Shown: positions 48,275 to 57,104 of the stretch, piece by piece
Position numbering within the stretch: the first letter of the stretch is position 1
How the letters are laid out: each line of letters begins with the position of its first letter
Assembly: GCF_014649875.1 (NCBI RefSeq)
Contig: NZ_BMTW01000004.1
Location: 186,001-250,000, forward strand
Length of the DNA: 64,000 nt
Reading direction: 5' to 3'
Source of the DNA: Streptomyces rubiginosohelvolus
GTDB taxonomy: Bacteria > Actinomycetota > Actinomycetes > Streptomycetales > Streptomycetaceae
Notes under the pieces: model-generated
Told to the model about the DNA's origin: nothing
The model's input: the letters and a program-made list of their open reading frames with translations, nothing else
The model's database searches: none
Translations under genes and position numbers: made by a program

Positions 48275-50092
48275 ATGAGCGCCCTCCCCTTCGAGGACAC
48301 CACCGACTTCGACAACGCCGACCGCGGTTTCATCGGTGCGCTGACCCCCGGCGTGGTCGAGTCGGCGGACGGGCGCGTGGTGTGGGACAACGACGCCTAC
48401 GCATTCCTCGGGAGCGAGTGCCCCGACACGGCGAACCCGAGCCTGTGGCGGCAGGCGCAGCTCGCCTCGAAGCAGGGCCTGTACGAGGTGACCGGGGGGA
48501 TCTACCAGGTCCGAGGCCTCGACCTGTCGAACATGACGCTGGTGGAGGGCGAGCGCGGTGTGGTCGTCATCGACCCGCTCATCTCCGCGGAGACCGCCGC
48601 CGCCGCGCTCGCCCTCTACCGCGAGCACCGCGGCGAGAGGCCCGTCACCGGCCTGATCTACACCCACTCGCACGGCGACCACTTCGGCGGCGCCCGCGGT
48701 GTGCTGGCGCGCGGCACCGAGGCGGGCGTGCCGATCCTCGCGCCGGCCGGGTTCCTGGAGCACGCGGTCAGCGAGAACGTCTACGCCGGCAACGCCATGA
48801 CCCGCCGCGCGGTCTTCATGTACGGGGACCGGCTGCCCAAGGCGCCCGACGGCCAGATCGGCGCCGGCCTCGGCATGACCACCTCGACCGGCACCATCAC
48901 CCTCATCCCGCCCACCGTGGACATCACGAGGACAGGCCAGGAGGAGACGGTCGACGGGGTACGGATCGTCTTCCAGCTGACCCCCGGCACCGAGGCCCCC
49001 GCTGAGATGAACTTCCTCTTCCCCGACCACCGCGCCCTGTGCCTGGCGGAGAACGCCACCCACAACATGCACAACATCCTGACCCTGCGCGGCGCCGTCG
49101 TGCGCGACTCCCGCATCTGGTCCCGCTACCTCGACGAGGCCGTCGACCTCTTCGACGGACGCTACGACGTCGCCTTCGCCTCCCACCACTGGCCGACCTG
49201 GGGCCACGACAACGTCGTGCGCTTCCTCTCCGAACAGCGCGACCTCTACGCCTACATGCACGATCAGACCCTGCGCCTCCTCAACACCGGCCTGACCGCC
49301 CCGGAGATCGCCGAGGAGATCCAGCTCCCGCCCGCCCTGGAGAAGGCGTGGCACCTGCGCGGCTACTACGGATCCCTCAGCCACAACGTCAAGGCGATCT
49401 ACCAGCGCTACCTCGGCTGGTTCAACGGCAACGCCGCCACCCTCTGGGAGCACCCGCCCGTCGAACTGGCCAAGCGGTACGTCGACCTCGCCGGCGGCCC
49501 CGAGCGGACCCTGGCCAAGGCCCGCGACTACATCGGGCACGGCGACCTACGCTTCGCCGCCACCCTCCTCAACCACCTCGTCTTCGCCGATCCCGCCCGC
49601 ACGGACGCCAAGGAGGCGCTCGCGGGGGTCTATGACCGGCTCGGCCACGGCGCCGAGAACGGCACCTGGCGCAACTTCTACCTCACCTCCGCGATGGAGC
49701 TGCGCCACGGCGAGAACGCCGCCCTGCTCGACACCGGCAACCCCGAGATGGCAACGGCACTGACCACCGACATGCTCCTCGACTCCGTCGCCGTCCGCAT
49801 CGACGGCCCGCGCGCCTGGCACGAGGACCTCACCGTCGACCTCGTCCTCACCGACGAGGACGCCCGCCACCGCCTCACCCTCCACAACGGCGCCCTCACC
49901 CACCGCACCCTCGCGGGCGAGCCCCGCACCCCCGCCGGACTCACCCTCACGCTCACCAGGCCGCAGCTCCTGGGCATCCTGGCCGGGCAGGGCCTCGACA
50001 GCGTCACCACCGACGGCGACCCGGCCATGCTGGCCCGACTCCTGTCCTACGTCACCGCGCCCGACGCCGGCTTTCCCGTCGTCACCCCGTAG
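48275..50092 (+). CDS. Metallo-beta-lactamase-fold alkylsulfatase (SdsA/BDS1 type)
   Basis: This 605-aa protein has the zinc motif THSHGDHFGG, further metal residues in ENATHNMHN and ASHHWPTWGHDN, a helical dimerisation region (AKRYVDLAGGPERTLAKARDY) and a C-terminal SCP2-like domain (about 480-605). The enzyme hydrolyses alkyl sulfates (for example SDS-like esters) to alcohol and sulfate. ATG 48275 has GGAG. No signal peptide is visible, so it is probably cytoplasmic. Confidence 0.92.
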   Translation: MSALPFEDTTDFDNADRGFIGALTPGVVESADGRVVWDNDAYAFLGSECPDTANPSLWRQAQLASKQGLYEVTGGIYQVRGLDLSNMTLVEGERGVVVIDPLISAETAAAALALYREHRGERPVTGLIYTHSHGDHFGGARGVLARGTEAGVPILAPAGFLEHAVSENVYAGNAMTRRAVFMYGDRLPKAPDGQIGAGLGMTTSTGTITLIPPTVDITRTGQEETVDGVRIVFQLTPGTEAPAEMNFLFPDHRALCLAENATHNMHNILTLRGAVVRDSRIWSRYLDEAVDLFDGRYDVAFASHHWPTWGHDNVVRFLSEQRDLYAYMHDQTLRLLNTGLTAPEIAEEIQLPPALEKAWHLRGYYGSLSHNVKAIYQRYLGWFNGNAATLWEHPPVELAKRYVDLAGGPERTLAKARDYIGHGDLRFAATLLNHLVFADPARTDAKEALAGVYDRLGHGAENGTWRNFYLTSAMELRHGENAALLDTGNPEMATALTTDMLLDSVAVRIDGPRAWHEDLTVDLVLTDEDARHRLTLHNGALTHRTLAGEPRTPAGLTLTLTRPQLLGILAGQGLDSVTTDGDPAMLARLLSYVTAPDAGFPVVTP

Positions 50093-50187
50093 GGCCCTGC
50101 CCCGATGACGTCCGCCTGCCACGGAAGAGGAGTGACGACGTGTCGGCACTGACCGCCCTGAGCATCGACGCCTGACAGGAGCCCGTT

Positions 50188-51582
50188 GTGACCAGCCCGC
50201 ACAGCCCCGCAGAACCGAACAGCGCCGCGAGCCCGAGCAGCACCGGCAGCCTGGCGGATCTGGCCGCCGACGCCTATGTCTACGGTTACCCCCTTGTCTT
50301 CGACGTGTCGATGGTCTCGACGTCCGTGCAACGGGGCTTCGGCTCCCTGCCGCCCGCCCCGTTCAACCGGTTCGGGCACGCCACCAAGCTGGCGACCGCT
50401 GACGCCCAGTTCGTGTCGGTGAACAACGACACCGTCTACTCCATCGCCCAGGTCGACCTCTCCGGCGGCCCTCTGCTGCTCCACGTGCCGGACACGGCCG
50501 GCGCCTACTTCGTCCTGCAGTTCGTCGACGTGTGGAGCAACAACTTCGCCTACCTCGGCAAGCGGGCCACCGGCACCGAGGAGAGCGACTGGCTGCTCGT
50601 CCCGCCCCGCTGGACCGGCACCACCCCCGACGGAGTGCGCGGCGTGATCGAGGCGCCGACCGCCGTCGTGTCCGTCGTCGGCCGCTTCGCCTGCGACGGG
50701 CCGGGCGACATGCCCCGCGTCCACGCCCTGCAGCAGGCGCTCACCCTCACCGCTCCCGAAACCGGCACGCACACCTCGGGGCTGCCGTCGCCCGATCCCG
50801 ACGTGCCCGAGGAACTGCACTTCTGGGAGCAACTGCGGGTCTGGACGGCGGCCTTCCCGCCCGCCGGCCCCGACCAGGACCACCAGGAGCGCTTCCAGCC
50901 GCTCGGCCTCCTCGAAGAGGGCCCCTCGCCGTACGTGAACCCGTCCCCCGAGCTCGTCGACGCCCTCACCCGGGGGGTCGCGGCCGGCAAGGCGCGGGTC
51001 GAGGCCGCGTCGAAGCCCCCCACCGACGGCGGCCGCCGGCCGGGGTCCTGGGAGATGAATCCCCACCTGTTCGACTACAACCTCGACCACCTCGGCGTCG
51101 GGACCATCGACGCGCCACAGTGGAAGATCGCCGACCGCGAGGCGTCCTACCTCGTCCGCGCCACGGCGGCCCGCGTCGGGCTCTGGGGCAACCACGGCTA
51201 CGAGGCGGTGTACGCCCGCACCTACACCGACGCCGGCGGCGAGCAGCTGAACGGCTCCCGCTCCTACACCCTGCGCTTCGAACAGCCGCCGCCCGTCGGG
51301 TCGTTCTGGTCGGTGACCATGTACGACACCCCCGACTACTACCTCGTCGCCAATCCGGCCGACCGGTATTCCCTCGGCGACCGCACCCCCGGCCTGGTGT
51401 ACGGCGAGGACGGCTCGCTGACCGTCGTCATCCAACGGGAACGGCCCACCGACCCCGCCGAGGCAGCGAACTGGCTCCCCGCCCCGACCGGCGACTTCCG
51501 CCCCATGATCCGCCTCTACACCCCCGGACAGCCCGTCCTCGACGGCACCTATCAACTGCCGCCCGTCGTGGCACGGAGCTGA
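50188..51582 (+). CDS. DUF1254/DUF1214 domain protein
   Basis: This 464-aa protein has an N-terminal DUF1254 part (AADAYVYGYPLVFDVSMV...NNDTVYSIAQVDLSGGPLLLHVPD) and a C-terminal DUF1214 part (RSYTLRFEQPPPVGSFWSVTMYD, NPADRYSLGDR). These proteins have no firmly assigned reaction. GTG 50188 follows CAGGAG. It lies 95 nt after the alkylsulfatase and 7 nt before the GAP gene, so probably one operon. Confidence 0.85.
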   Translation: MTSPHSPAEPNSAASPSSTGSLADLAADAYVYGYPLVFDVSMVSTSVQRGFGSLPPAPFNRFGHATKLATADAQFVSVNNDTVYSIAQVDLSGGPLLLHVPDTAGAYFVLQFVDVWSNNFAYLGKRATGTEESDWLLVPPRWTGTTPDGVRGVIEAPTAVVSVVGRFACDGPGDMPRVHALQQALTLTAPETGTHTSGLPSPDPDVPEELHFWEQLRVWTAAFPPAGPDQDHQERFQPLGLLEEGPSPYVNPSPELVDALTRGVAAGKARVEAASKPPTDGGRRPGSWEMNPHLFDYNLDHLGVGTIDAPQWKIADREASYLVRATAARVGLWGNHGYEAVYARTYTDAGGEQLNGSRSYTLRFEQPPPVGSFWSVTMYDTPDYYLVANPADRYSLGDRTPGLVYGEDGSLTVVIQRERPTDPAEAANWLPAPTGDFRPMIRLYTPGQPVLDGTYQLPPVVARS

Positions 51583-51589
51583 GGCCGCC

Positions 51590-52270
51590 GTGGGAGACGC
51601 GATCGGGCAGATGCTCGCCTCCGCAGTCGGCATCGCCATCAGCCCTCTGCCGCTGATCGCCGTGATCCTCATGCTGGCCACCCCCCAGGGCCGGCGCAAC
51701 GGCATCGCCTTCACCGCGGGCTGGGTGCTCTCACTCGCCGTCCTGGTCACGGTGGTCGTCCTCGCCAGCTCGGGTGGCGACGCGTCCGGCGGCGACGACG
51801 GCCCGGCCACCTGGACGCTGTGGCTCAAGCTGTGCCTCGGCCTGCTGTTCCTGCTCCTGGGCGCCAAGCAGTGGAAGGACCGGCCGAGAGAGGGCCGCGC
51901 GGCCGAACCGCCGGGCTGGATGGCCACGATCGACCGCTTCACCCCCGGCAAGTCGGCCGGGCTCGCCGCCGCGCTCGCCGTCGCCAACCCCAAGAACCTG
52001 GTCCTCGCCGTCGGAGGCGCCGTCTCCATCGCCGCGAGCACCGCCTCGACGGGCGGCAAGACCGGCGCCGCCGTCCTCATGGTGCTCGTCGCTTCCCTCT
52101 GCACCCTGCTGCCGCTCGGTGTCTACCTCCTCGGCGGCGCGAAGTCCGCGAAGGTGCTCGGTGGATGGAAGGCGTGGATGACCGCCCACAACGCGGCCAT
52201 CATGACCACCGTCCTGGTCGTCCTCGCCGCCAAGTACATCGGCGACGCAATCAGCGGCCTGGCCAGCTGA
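51590..52270 (+). CDS. GAP/Sap-family membrane protein
   Basis: This 226-aa protein has about six membrane helices and the motifs SPLPLIAVILMLATPQGRRNG and AANPKNL-like VANPKNLVLAVGGA, typical of the GAP (sulfolipid-addressing) family, LysE-like in shape. It may export a lipid or small molecule. GTG 51590 follows GAGG and lies 7 nt after the DUF1254 gene. Confidence 0.85.
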   Translation: MGDAIGQMLASAVGIAISPLPLIAVILMLATPQGRRNGIAFTAGWVLSLAVLVTVVVLASSGGDASGGDDGPATWTLWLKLCLGLLFLLLGAKQWKDRPREGRAAEPPGWMATIDRFTPGKSAGLAAALAVANPKNLVLAVGGAVSIAASTASTGGKTGAAVLMVLVASLCTLLPLGVYLLGGAKSAKVLGGWKAWMTAHNAAIMTTVLVVLAAKYIGDAISGLAS

Positions 52271-53750
52271 CCGGCAGTGCCGATGAGCCTGTGCACCCGT
52301 ACTTCCCCCTGTGAGAGTGCGACTCGACGTGATCGATGGGGCCGCCCGTGACGGTGCGCGTTCACTGGAACCCCTGGGGCGCCCCGAGCTTCGGCCGACC
52401 TGCCGCCCGCGTCTTCACGGTCGCGCTGCGCTTCCGACGGCCGAGCAGGCACCCGCCGCAGGGGCGCGCATGCCACGGAGAATCGACGGCGCGGCTTCGG
52501 AGGGCCGAGGTCAGCCCAGGAAACTCAGTCGGACCTCACGGTTGGGATTATCCCTGTTGGTGTCCACCAAACTCCGTTGAGGCAACCCGAGGATAGCCCT
52601 CGCCTGTCGGCTTCGGCGATGGAAGCCCTCGCCGGCGCGAGCAAGGGCGGGTGGGCTCGTTGCCCTCGCCAGCCCTCTCAGCTCCGCTGAGGAGCGCATC
52701 GCCGGGCGAGGACAGACCCGGGACGTGCGCTGCGACCGGGCCTTACCTTCGCTGCCACTCATCACGAAGCCGACGAAAGGCGGCCGCCACAGCACGCACC
52801 GCGTTTTCAGCAAACGCGGGCACTTGATCGAGGACATGGCCCGGCACTGAGGGCTGTCCCGTAAGTGATCTCGCTCTGCGGTGACCTCGCCGGTGCCAGG
52901 TGTGAGCACAGCTTGCGCGCCGTTCCGGGCAGCCACTTCTACCGGGTTGAGTCCGGGCGCCTTCGGCAAGTTGCTGACCGCGCCGCGTCGTGAGGATGTT
53001 GGCTCCTCAGGCTGGGGGCGGCCGTGTGGAGAGTGTCGTTGGAGGACCGGGCGCTGCTGGTCACCGCGTATGTGCGGACGAACCTCACGATGAGGCACCT
53101 GGCTCCGCTGTTGAGCAGCCAAATTGATCGCCTCCCACGTTCCTGCCGTCAGAGGTCACTTCTTTGCTGCCGCACCGGGTGATTCCGAGATCATCGGCAG
53201 AACCGCCTGCCGTCCCCGGGCCCGCCGAGCCCGGTGACCCACCAGATCCGGCCCTGCCGGTCGGGCATCACCGAGGTCACCGGGTCACAGGTGCCGCTGG
53301 GGGGACCGACGCGGAGGGGGCCCGTTCCTTCGACCCCGTACACTCGGCCCATGGGACACAGCGCCGAGCCGAGTAAGTGCCCGCACCGGGCCTGCTCCGC
53401 GCTGCCCCCTTTCGCCGCCCGCGCGGCCGTGCCCCCGGCGCCCGCGGACGCGGCGCCCGGAACGGGCCGTACCGCGCTGCACGGCCACGGCTAGCGATCT
53501 TCGCGACCGTTCCCGGCAGCGGCATCCGGCATTCCACGCCCCTGGCGTGACCGCCCCGCCCCGCCGCCCCCACACCGACACCACCGCTCCGGCGCGCCGA
53601 GCTCCGGAGCCTCCGTCGCCTCCGGCGTCCGCCGGAGGCGTGCGTTCCACGATCGGCTCCACAGCACCACGCGGCCCACGGCGCACCCGCCCGTGCCGCT
53701 TCCCGGCAATGGCGCACCACCCGGCCGACGCCGCACTCGAAGGGATCACC
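52271..53750. other. 1.48-kb gene-poor region with decayed sequence
   Basis: Apart from the transposase remnant at 52941-53118 there is no intact gene. GC content falls and short coding-like tails occur (for example a frame ending ...RVFSKRGHLIEDMARH near 52847). It looks like an insertion/deletion scar between the sulfate-ester genes and the MurE-like gene. Confidence 0.5.
52941..53118 (+). mobile_element. IS5-family transposase N-terminal remnant, frameshifted
   Basis: One frame gives TGLSPGAFGKLLTAPRRED; after a shift near 53025 another gives LEDRALLVTAYVRTNLTMRH then LAPLL. Together they match the start of streptomycete IS5-type transposases (TGLSP, GKLL, RRE, GRPW, LEDRVLLV, YWRTNLTMRQLAPLF). 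No DDE domain or terminal repeats remain, so it is inactive. Confidence 0.72.
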
Positions 53751-55226
53751 GTGAAGCTGAGCGACCTCATGGCCGGACAGGACCACCACGTGCTGCGGGG
53801 AACCCCCGACCGCACGGACGTCACCGCCGGCGTGACGTTCGACGCGGACCGGGTCACCCCCGGCTCCGTGTTCGCCGCGGTGCCCGGCCATGCCGCCGGC
53901 GGCCCGCACGCCGTCGCCCCGGCCGTCGCACGCGGCGCGGTCGCCGTACTCGTCGACGAACAGGCGCCACCCCTGCCCGCCGCGGTGGGCGACGTGTGCG
54001 CCGTCCGCGTCCCCGATGTCCGCAAGGCCACCGCAGTGGTGGCCTCGCGCTACTTCGGCGAACCGGGCCGGGCGATGGACCTGATCGCCATCACCGGGAC
54101 CAACGGAAAGACATCCGTCTCGTACATGACCGAGTCGGTGCTGCGGCTCGCCGAGCAGGCCCGGGTCGGAGTGATCGGAACCGCGGGCAGCCGGATCGGG
54201 GACGAGGTCATCCCGATGCCGCCATCGGTGCTCAGCACTCCGGAATCGCCCGATCTCCAGTACCTGTTGGGGCACATGCGCGACCGGGCGTGCGGCAGCG
54301 TCGTCCTGGAGGCCACGTCGATGGGGCTGCTGACGCACCGCCTGGACCGGACGTTCATCGACGTCGGCGTCTTCACCAACCTGACCCAGGACCACCTCGA
54401 CGACCACGGCACCATGGCGAACTACCGGGACGCCAAACTCCGCCTCTTCCAGGGCCTGTGCCGGCACGCCGTGGTCAACGCCGACGACCCGGTGGGTGCC
54501 GGGATCCGGAAGCTGATGCCCGGCGCCGTGACCACATACGCACTGGACGGCGACGCGGACTACCGCGCGAGCGACCTCACCGTGGATGCCTCGGGCTCCC
54601 GGTTCACCCTGCACCACGACGGCCACAAGTATCCGGCGGCGATCCCGTCGCCGGGCCGGTTCTCCGTCTCCAACGCGCTGGCCACAGTGGCCGCGTGCCA
54701 CCTCCTGGGCCACGGTCTGGCCGGGCTGGTGGACGCGCTGGAGCAGATGCCGCAGATCCCCGGCCGCTTCGAGCGCCTCCAGATCCCCGGGGGTACCTCG
54801 GTGATCGTGGACTACGCCCACTCGCCGGATTCCCTCAACAAGGTCCTCACCACCATCCGGGGCTTCGCCCGAGGGCGGGTCATCACCGTGTTCGGCTGTG
54901 GTGGCGACCGCGACACCACCAAGCGCGCCGAGATGGGCGCGATCGCGGGCACCCACTCCGACCTGTGCGTTCTCACCTCCGACAACCCCCGCTACGAAGA
55001 CCCCGAGAGCATCCTCGACCAGATCGCGAAGGGCATCGTGTCGACCGGGACGCCGTTCGAGCGGCTGACCGACCGCCGCTCGGCCATCGCCGCCGCGCTG
55101 GCGGAGGCGGGGCCGGACGACATCGTGCTCATCGCGGGCAAGGGCAGCGAACCGCACCAGAGCATCCGGGGCGAACTGCTCCCCTTCAGCGACATGGCCA
55201 CCGTGCGTGAGCTGATCGGCGCCTAA
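53751..55226 (+). CDS. MurE-like Mur ligase (UDP-MurNAc-tripeptide synthetase family)
   Basis: This 491-aa protein has the Mur ligase motifs: ATP loop ITGTNGKTS, FTNLTQDHLDDHGT, YAHSPDSL, GCGGDRDTTKR and SDNPR, the DNPR motif of diaminopimelate-specific MurE. It adds a dibasic amino acid to UDP-MurNAc-dipeptide if it is a true MurE. The EVSSHAL segment is changed to EATSMGLL. It is isolated from any dcw cluster, so it is probably a paralogue, perhaps for wall modification or a specialised metabolite. GTG 53751 follows AAGGGA; an upstream in-frame ATG at 53709 is possible. Confidence 0.85.
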   Translation: MKLSDLMAGQDHHVLRGTPDRTDVTAGVTFDADRVTPGSVFAAVPGHAAGGPHAVAPAVARGAVAVLVDEQAPPLPAAVGDVCAVRVPDVRKATAVVASRYFGEPGRAMDLIAITGTNGKTSVSYMTESVLRLAEQARVGVIGTAGSRIGDEVIPMPPSVLSTPESPDLQYLLGHMRDRACGSVVLEATSMGLLTHRLDRTFIDVGVFTNLTQDHLDDHGTMANYRDAKLRLFQGLCRHAVVNADDPVGAGIRKLMPGAVTTYALDGDADYRASDLTVDASGSRFTLHHDGHKYPAAIPSPGRFSVSNALATVAACHLLGHGLAGLVDALEQMPQIPGRFERLQIPGGTSVIVDYAHSPDSLNKVLTTIRGFARGRVITVFGCGGDRDTTKRAEMGAIAGTHSDLCVLTSDNPRYEDPESILDQIAKGIVSTGTPFERLTDRRSAIAAALAEAGPDDIVLIAGKGSEPHQSIRGELLPFSDMATVRELIGA

Positions 55227-55814
55227 CTTGATCTTCGACGCACGTCGTCGAACGCTGCGTCGTACTCGACCACTCGGTTGAGTATCGCCGTACACAGAAG
55301 CGGCCTTCGTCTGAACATGCGCTCCGACCACGGAGGGCTCCACGCCGCCCTCGCCCGGGGCTGTCGGACGCCCGGGCCGCGGCACCGAGCGTCTGCGCGC
55401 TGGAGCCGGGGCGCAGCTCGTGGACCGCCCCGCTGGATGCGTTACGCCTCGCCGTCCACCTCCTGCGGGACCTGCCGCTGCAGGTGCGGGCCCGGATGCG
55501 CTGGGACCGAGTCCTGCGCAGGCCGGCCCCGGCACGGCAGCCTCACACCAGGGGCCGCAGCGCCGGCAGCGAGTTCGGTCTTCGCACAGCCCGGCACCTG
55601 GGACGCCCCGGACAGCAAACACCTCACCGACACCCGTATCCACGGCACCGCCGTCGCACACTCCCGGGGCCGACTGCATCCCAGACTCACCGACCGGTCG
55701 TCTTGGGCCGCGGCCGAAGCGGACACCGACCGGCTCTGGCAGGCCTATCTGCGGCGCCTCAGCGCCGTCGTCGAAGCCTCACCCCACAGGAGAGCAGCAG
55801 GGGCCCCGACGCAT
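55227..55814. other. 588-nt region, possibly a decayed gene
   Basis: No intact gene is seen. Parts look coding in different frames (LDALRLAVHLLRDLPLQVRA at about 55430-55490, and LTDRSSWAAAEADTDRLWQA at about 55690-55750), suggesting a frameshifted remnant. I do not recognise the family. Confidence 0.35.
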
Positions 55815-56186
55815 ATGATCGGCCTCATGCCGAAGCACGATGCGCTGCTCGTTGACATTGCCGCTCTGGTCGAGTCCGGGCGGAGCAACCAGATGCCCCT
55901 GACCGTCGTAACAGGTGGAGCGGTCATCACGGGCCGGCTGGCACCGGAAGCCGTCTGGAGGCAGCGGGTGTCGGAGGTCCTTGCGGACTCGGCTCAGCTG
56001 AGCGACTTCTCCGCCATGTTCACCACTGCCGCACCTGAGGAAGGGCCCCCCACGCATCTGCACTTTCACGTGGCTCGGATTTTGCAGGGACCGGTGGGAA
56101 TCCCGGAGACGGGTGGCATGTACCGGGTCGCGATCGAGGACGTCAGTGCATGGACCATGGGCGATTTCAGCTACTCCGACCACTGA
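55815..56186 (+). CDS. GvpU-like small protein
   Basis: This 123-aa protein starts at ATG 55815 or 55827. The pattern LVDIAALVESG, LTVVTGGAVITGRLAPEAVW and THLHFHVARILQG followed by MYRVAIEDVSAWTMGDFS is reminiscent of GvpU gas-vesicle accessory proteins (a beta-rich fold with 'G..I.G.L'). No other gas-vesicle gene is in the window. It ends at an 18-bp terminator shared with the SCO5918-type gene. The family call is tentative. Confidence 0.55.
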   Translation: MIGLMPKHDALLVDIAALVESGRSNQMPLTVVTGGAVITGRLAPEAVWRQRVSEVLADSAQLSDFSAMFTTAAPEEGPPTHLHFHVARILQGPVGIPETGGMYRVAIEDVSAWTMGDFSYSDH

Positions 56187-56212
56187 ACCGCTGCCCGGGG
56201 ATCTCCGTACGC

Positions 56213-56250
56213 GGTGGGGGCCGGCCGGAACATTCCGGCCGGCCCCCACC
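56213..56250. terminator. 18-bp bidirectional terminator hairpin
   Basis: Perfect 18-nt arms (56213-56230 and 56233-56250) with a 2-nt centre lie between convergent stops at 56186 and 56286. Confidence 0.9.
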
Positions 56251-56285
56251 CATGTTCTGGCCGACAGCACTCGTCTGCCTGCTCG

Positions 56286-56597
56286 TCAGGCAGGCAGAGG
56301 TGCGCCGAGCATCGCGGATGCCTGCTCCACCGACGTGGGAACCCGTGTGGGGACAGGGGCAGGGACCAGGCTGCGGCAGGTGAAGCCGAGCTGGGTCATG
56401 GCCCGTAGGACCTCGCCGGCACTGAAGTCGCGGCGGTCCTGACGTGTGATGACCTCTCCGACCTGCTTGACGGGGTAGGTGCGTCGGCCGATGATCACCG
56501 ATTCGCCGGCGGCGTGCTCGGGCTTGATGCCCTTCATCGATTCCAGGACGCCGCTCCTGGTCAGGTCGAACGGGAAGCGGGCGATGACGAAGCGCAT
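56286..56597 (-). CDS. SCO5918-family protein
   Basis: This 103-aa protein begins MRFVIARFPFDLTRSGVLES and has SVIIGRRTYPVKQVGEVITR and DFSAGEVLRAMTQLGF, matching the SCO5918 family of S. coelicolor, which lies next to a DEAD-box helicase there as here. Its function is unknown; a role with cold-induced RNA metabolism is inferred from context. It is followed by the shared terminator. Confidence 0.85.
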   Translation of the reverse strand: MRFVIARFPFDLTRSGVLESMKGIKPEHAAGESVIIGRRTYPVKQVGEVITRQDRRDFSAGEVLRAMTQLGFTCRSLVPAPVPTRVPTSVEQASAMLGAPLPA

Positions 56598-56653
56598 GAT
56601 GCCTCACAGGGAGAGAAGCGACGATGGAGTGGTTCCGCTGCGGATGGGACAGC

Positions 56654-57058
56654 TCAGCGGGCCAGAGCGAACACGCCCAGGGCACTGCCGTGTTCGTCGA
56701 TCACAGGCAGGGCATCGACGTCGCTGTGGCGCATCATGTGCCCGGCTTCGGCCGTGGTGGCCCACGGTGAGGTGAAGGGTCCTCGGTCGCGGAAGATGTC
56801 CCGCAGCTGGACCCTGTCCGAGTACGCCGGGCTCATGCGGAATGCTGTGAGCCGGGCGTGCGTGATGAGTCCGATGCACAGACTGCTGTCGTCGCAGACC
56901 AGCAGATGTCCGGTATGGGCACTGGCCATGACGGACAGGGCCACCTCGACGGTCATGTCGTCGTACACCTGGAGGCCGGCGGTGTCCATGGCCTCGGCCA
57001 CCGTCCTGCCCACGGCTGTGGCCTTGGTCGAGCGGGGCTGCATCTGGACGAGCGTCAA
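56654..57058 (-). CDS. Tandem CBS-domain protein
   Basis: This 134-aa protein has two CBS motifs (VYDDMTVEVALSVMASAHTG and WATTAEAGHMMRHSDVDALP). CBS pairs bind adenosyl ligands and act as energy sensors. The TTG at 57058 is chosen because a full AGGAGG lies 6 nt upstream; longer readings lack one. It is in the helicase/SCO5918 group. Confidence 0.82.
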   Translation of the reverse strand: MTLVQMQPRSTKATAVGRTVAEAMDTAGLQVYDDMTVEVALSVMASAHTGHLLVCDDSSLCIGLITHARLTAFRMSPAYSDRVQLRDIFRDRGPFTSPWATTAEAGHMMRHSDVDALPVIDEHGSALGVFALAR

Positions 57059-57104
57059 TAGGTGCCTCCTGCACAAGTGTGTCAGCTTCCGGATCACGGA
57101 GTTC

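Noticed and set aside
53277..55679. 800-codon minus-strand frame
   Set aside because: Opposite the MurE-like gene with its intact ATP motif; Arg/Gly-rich shadow.
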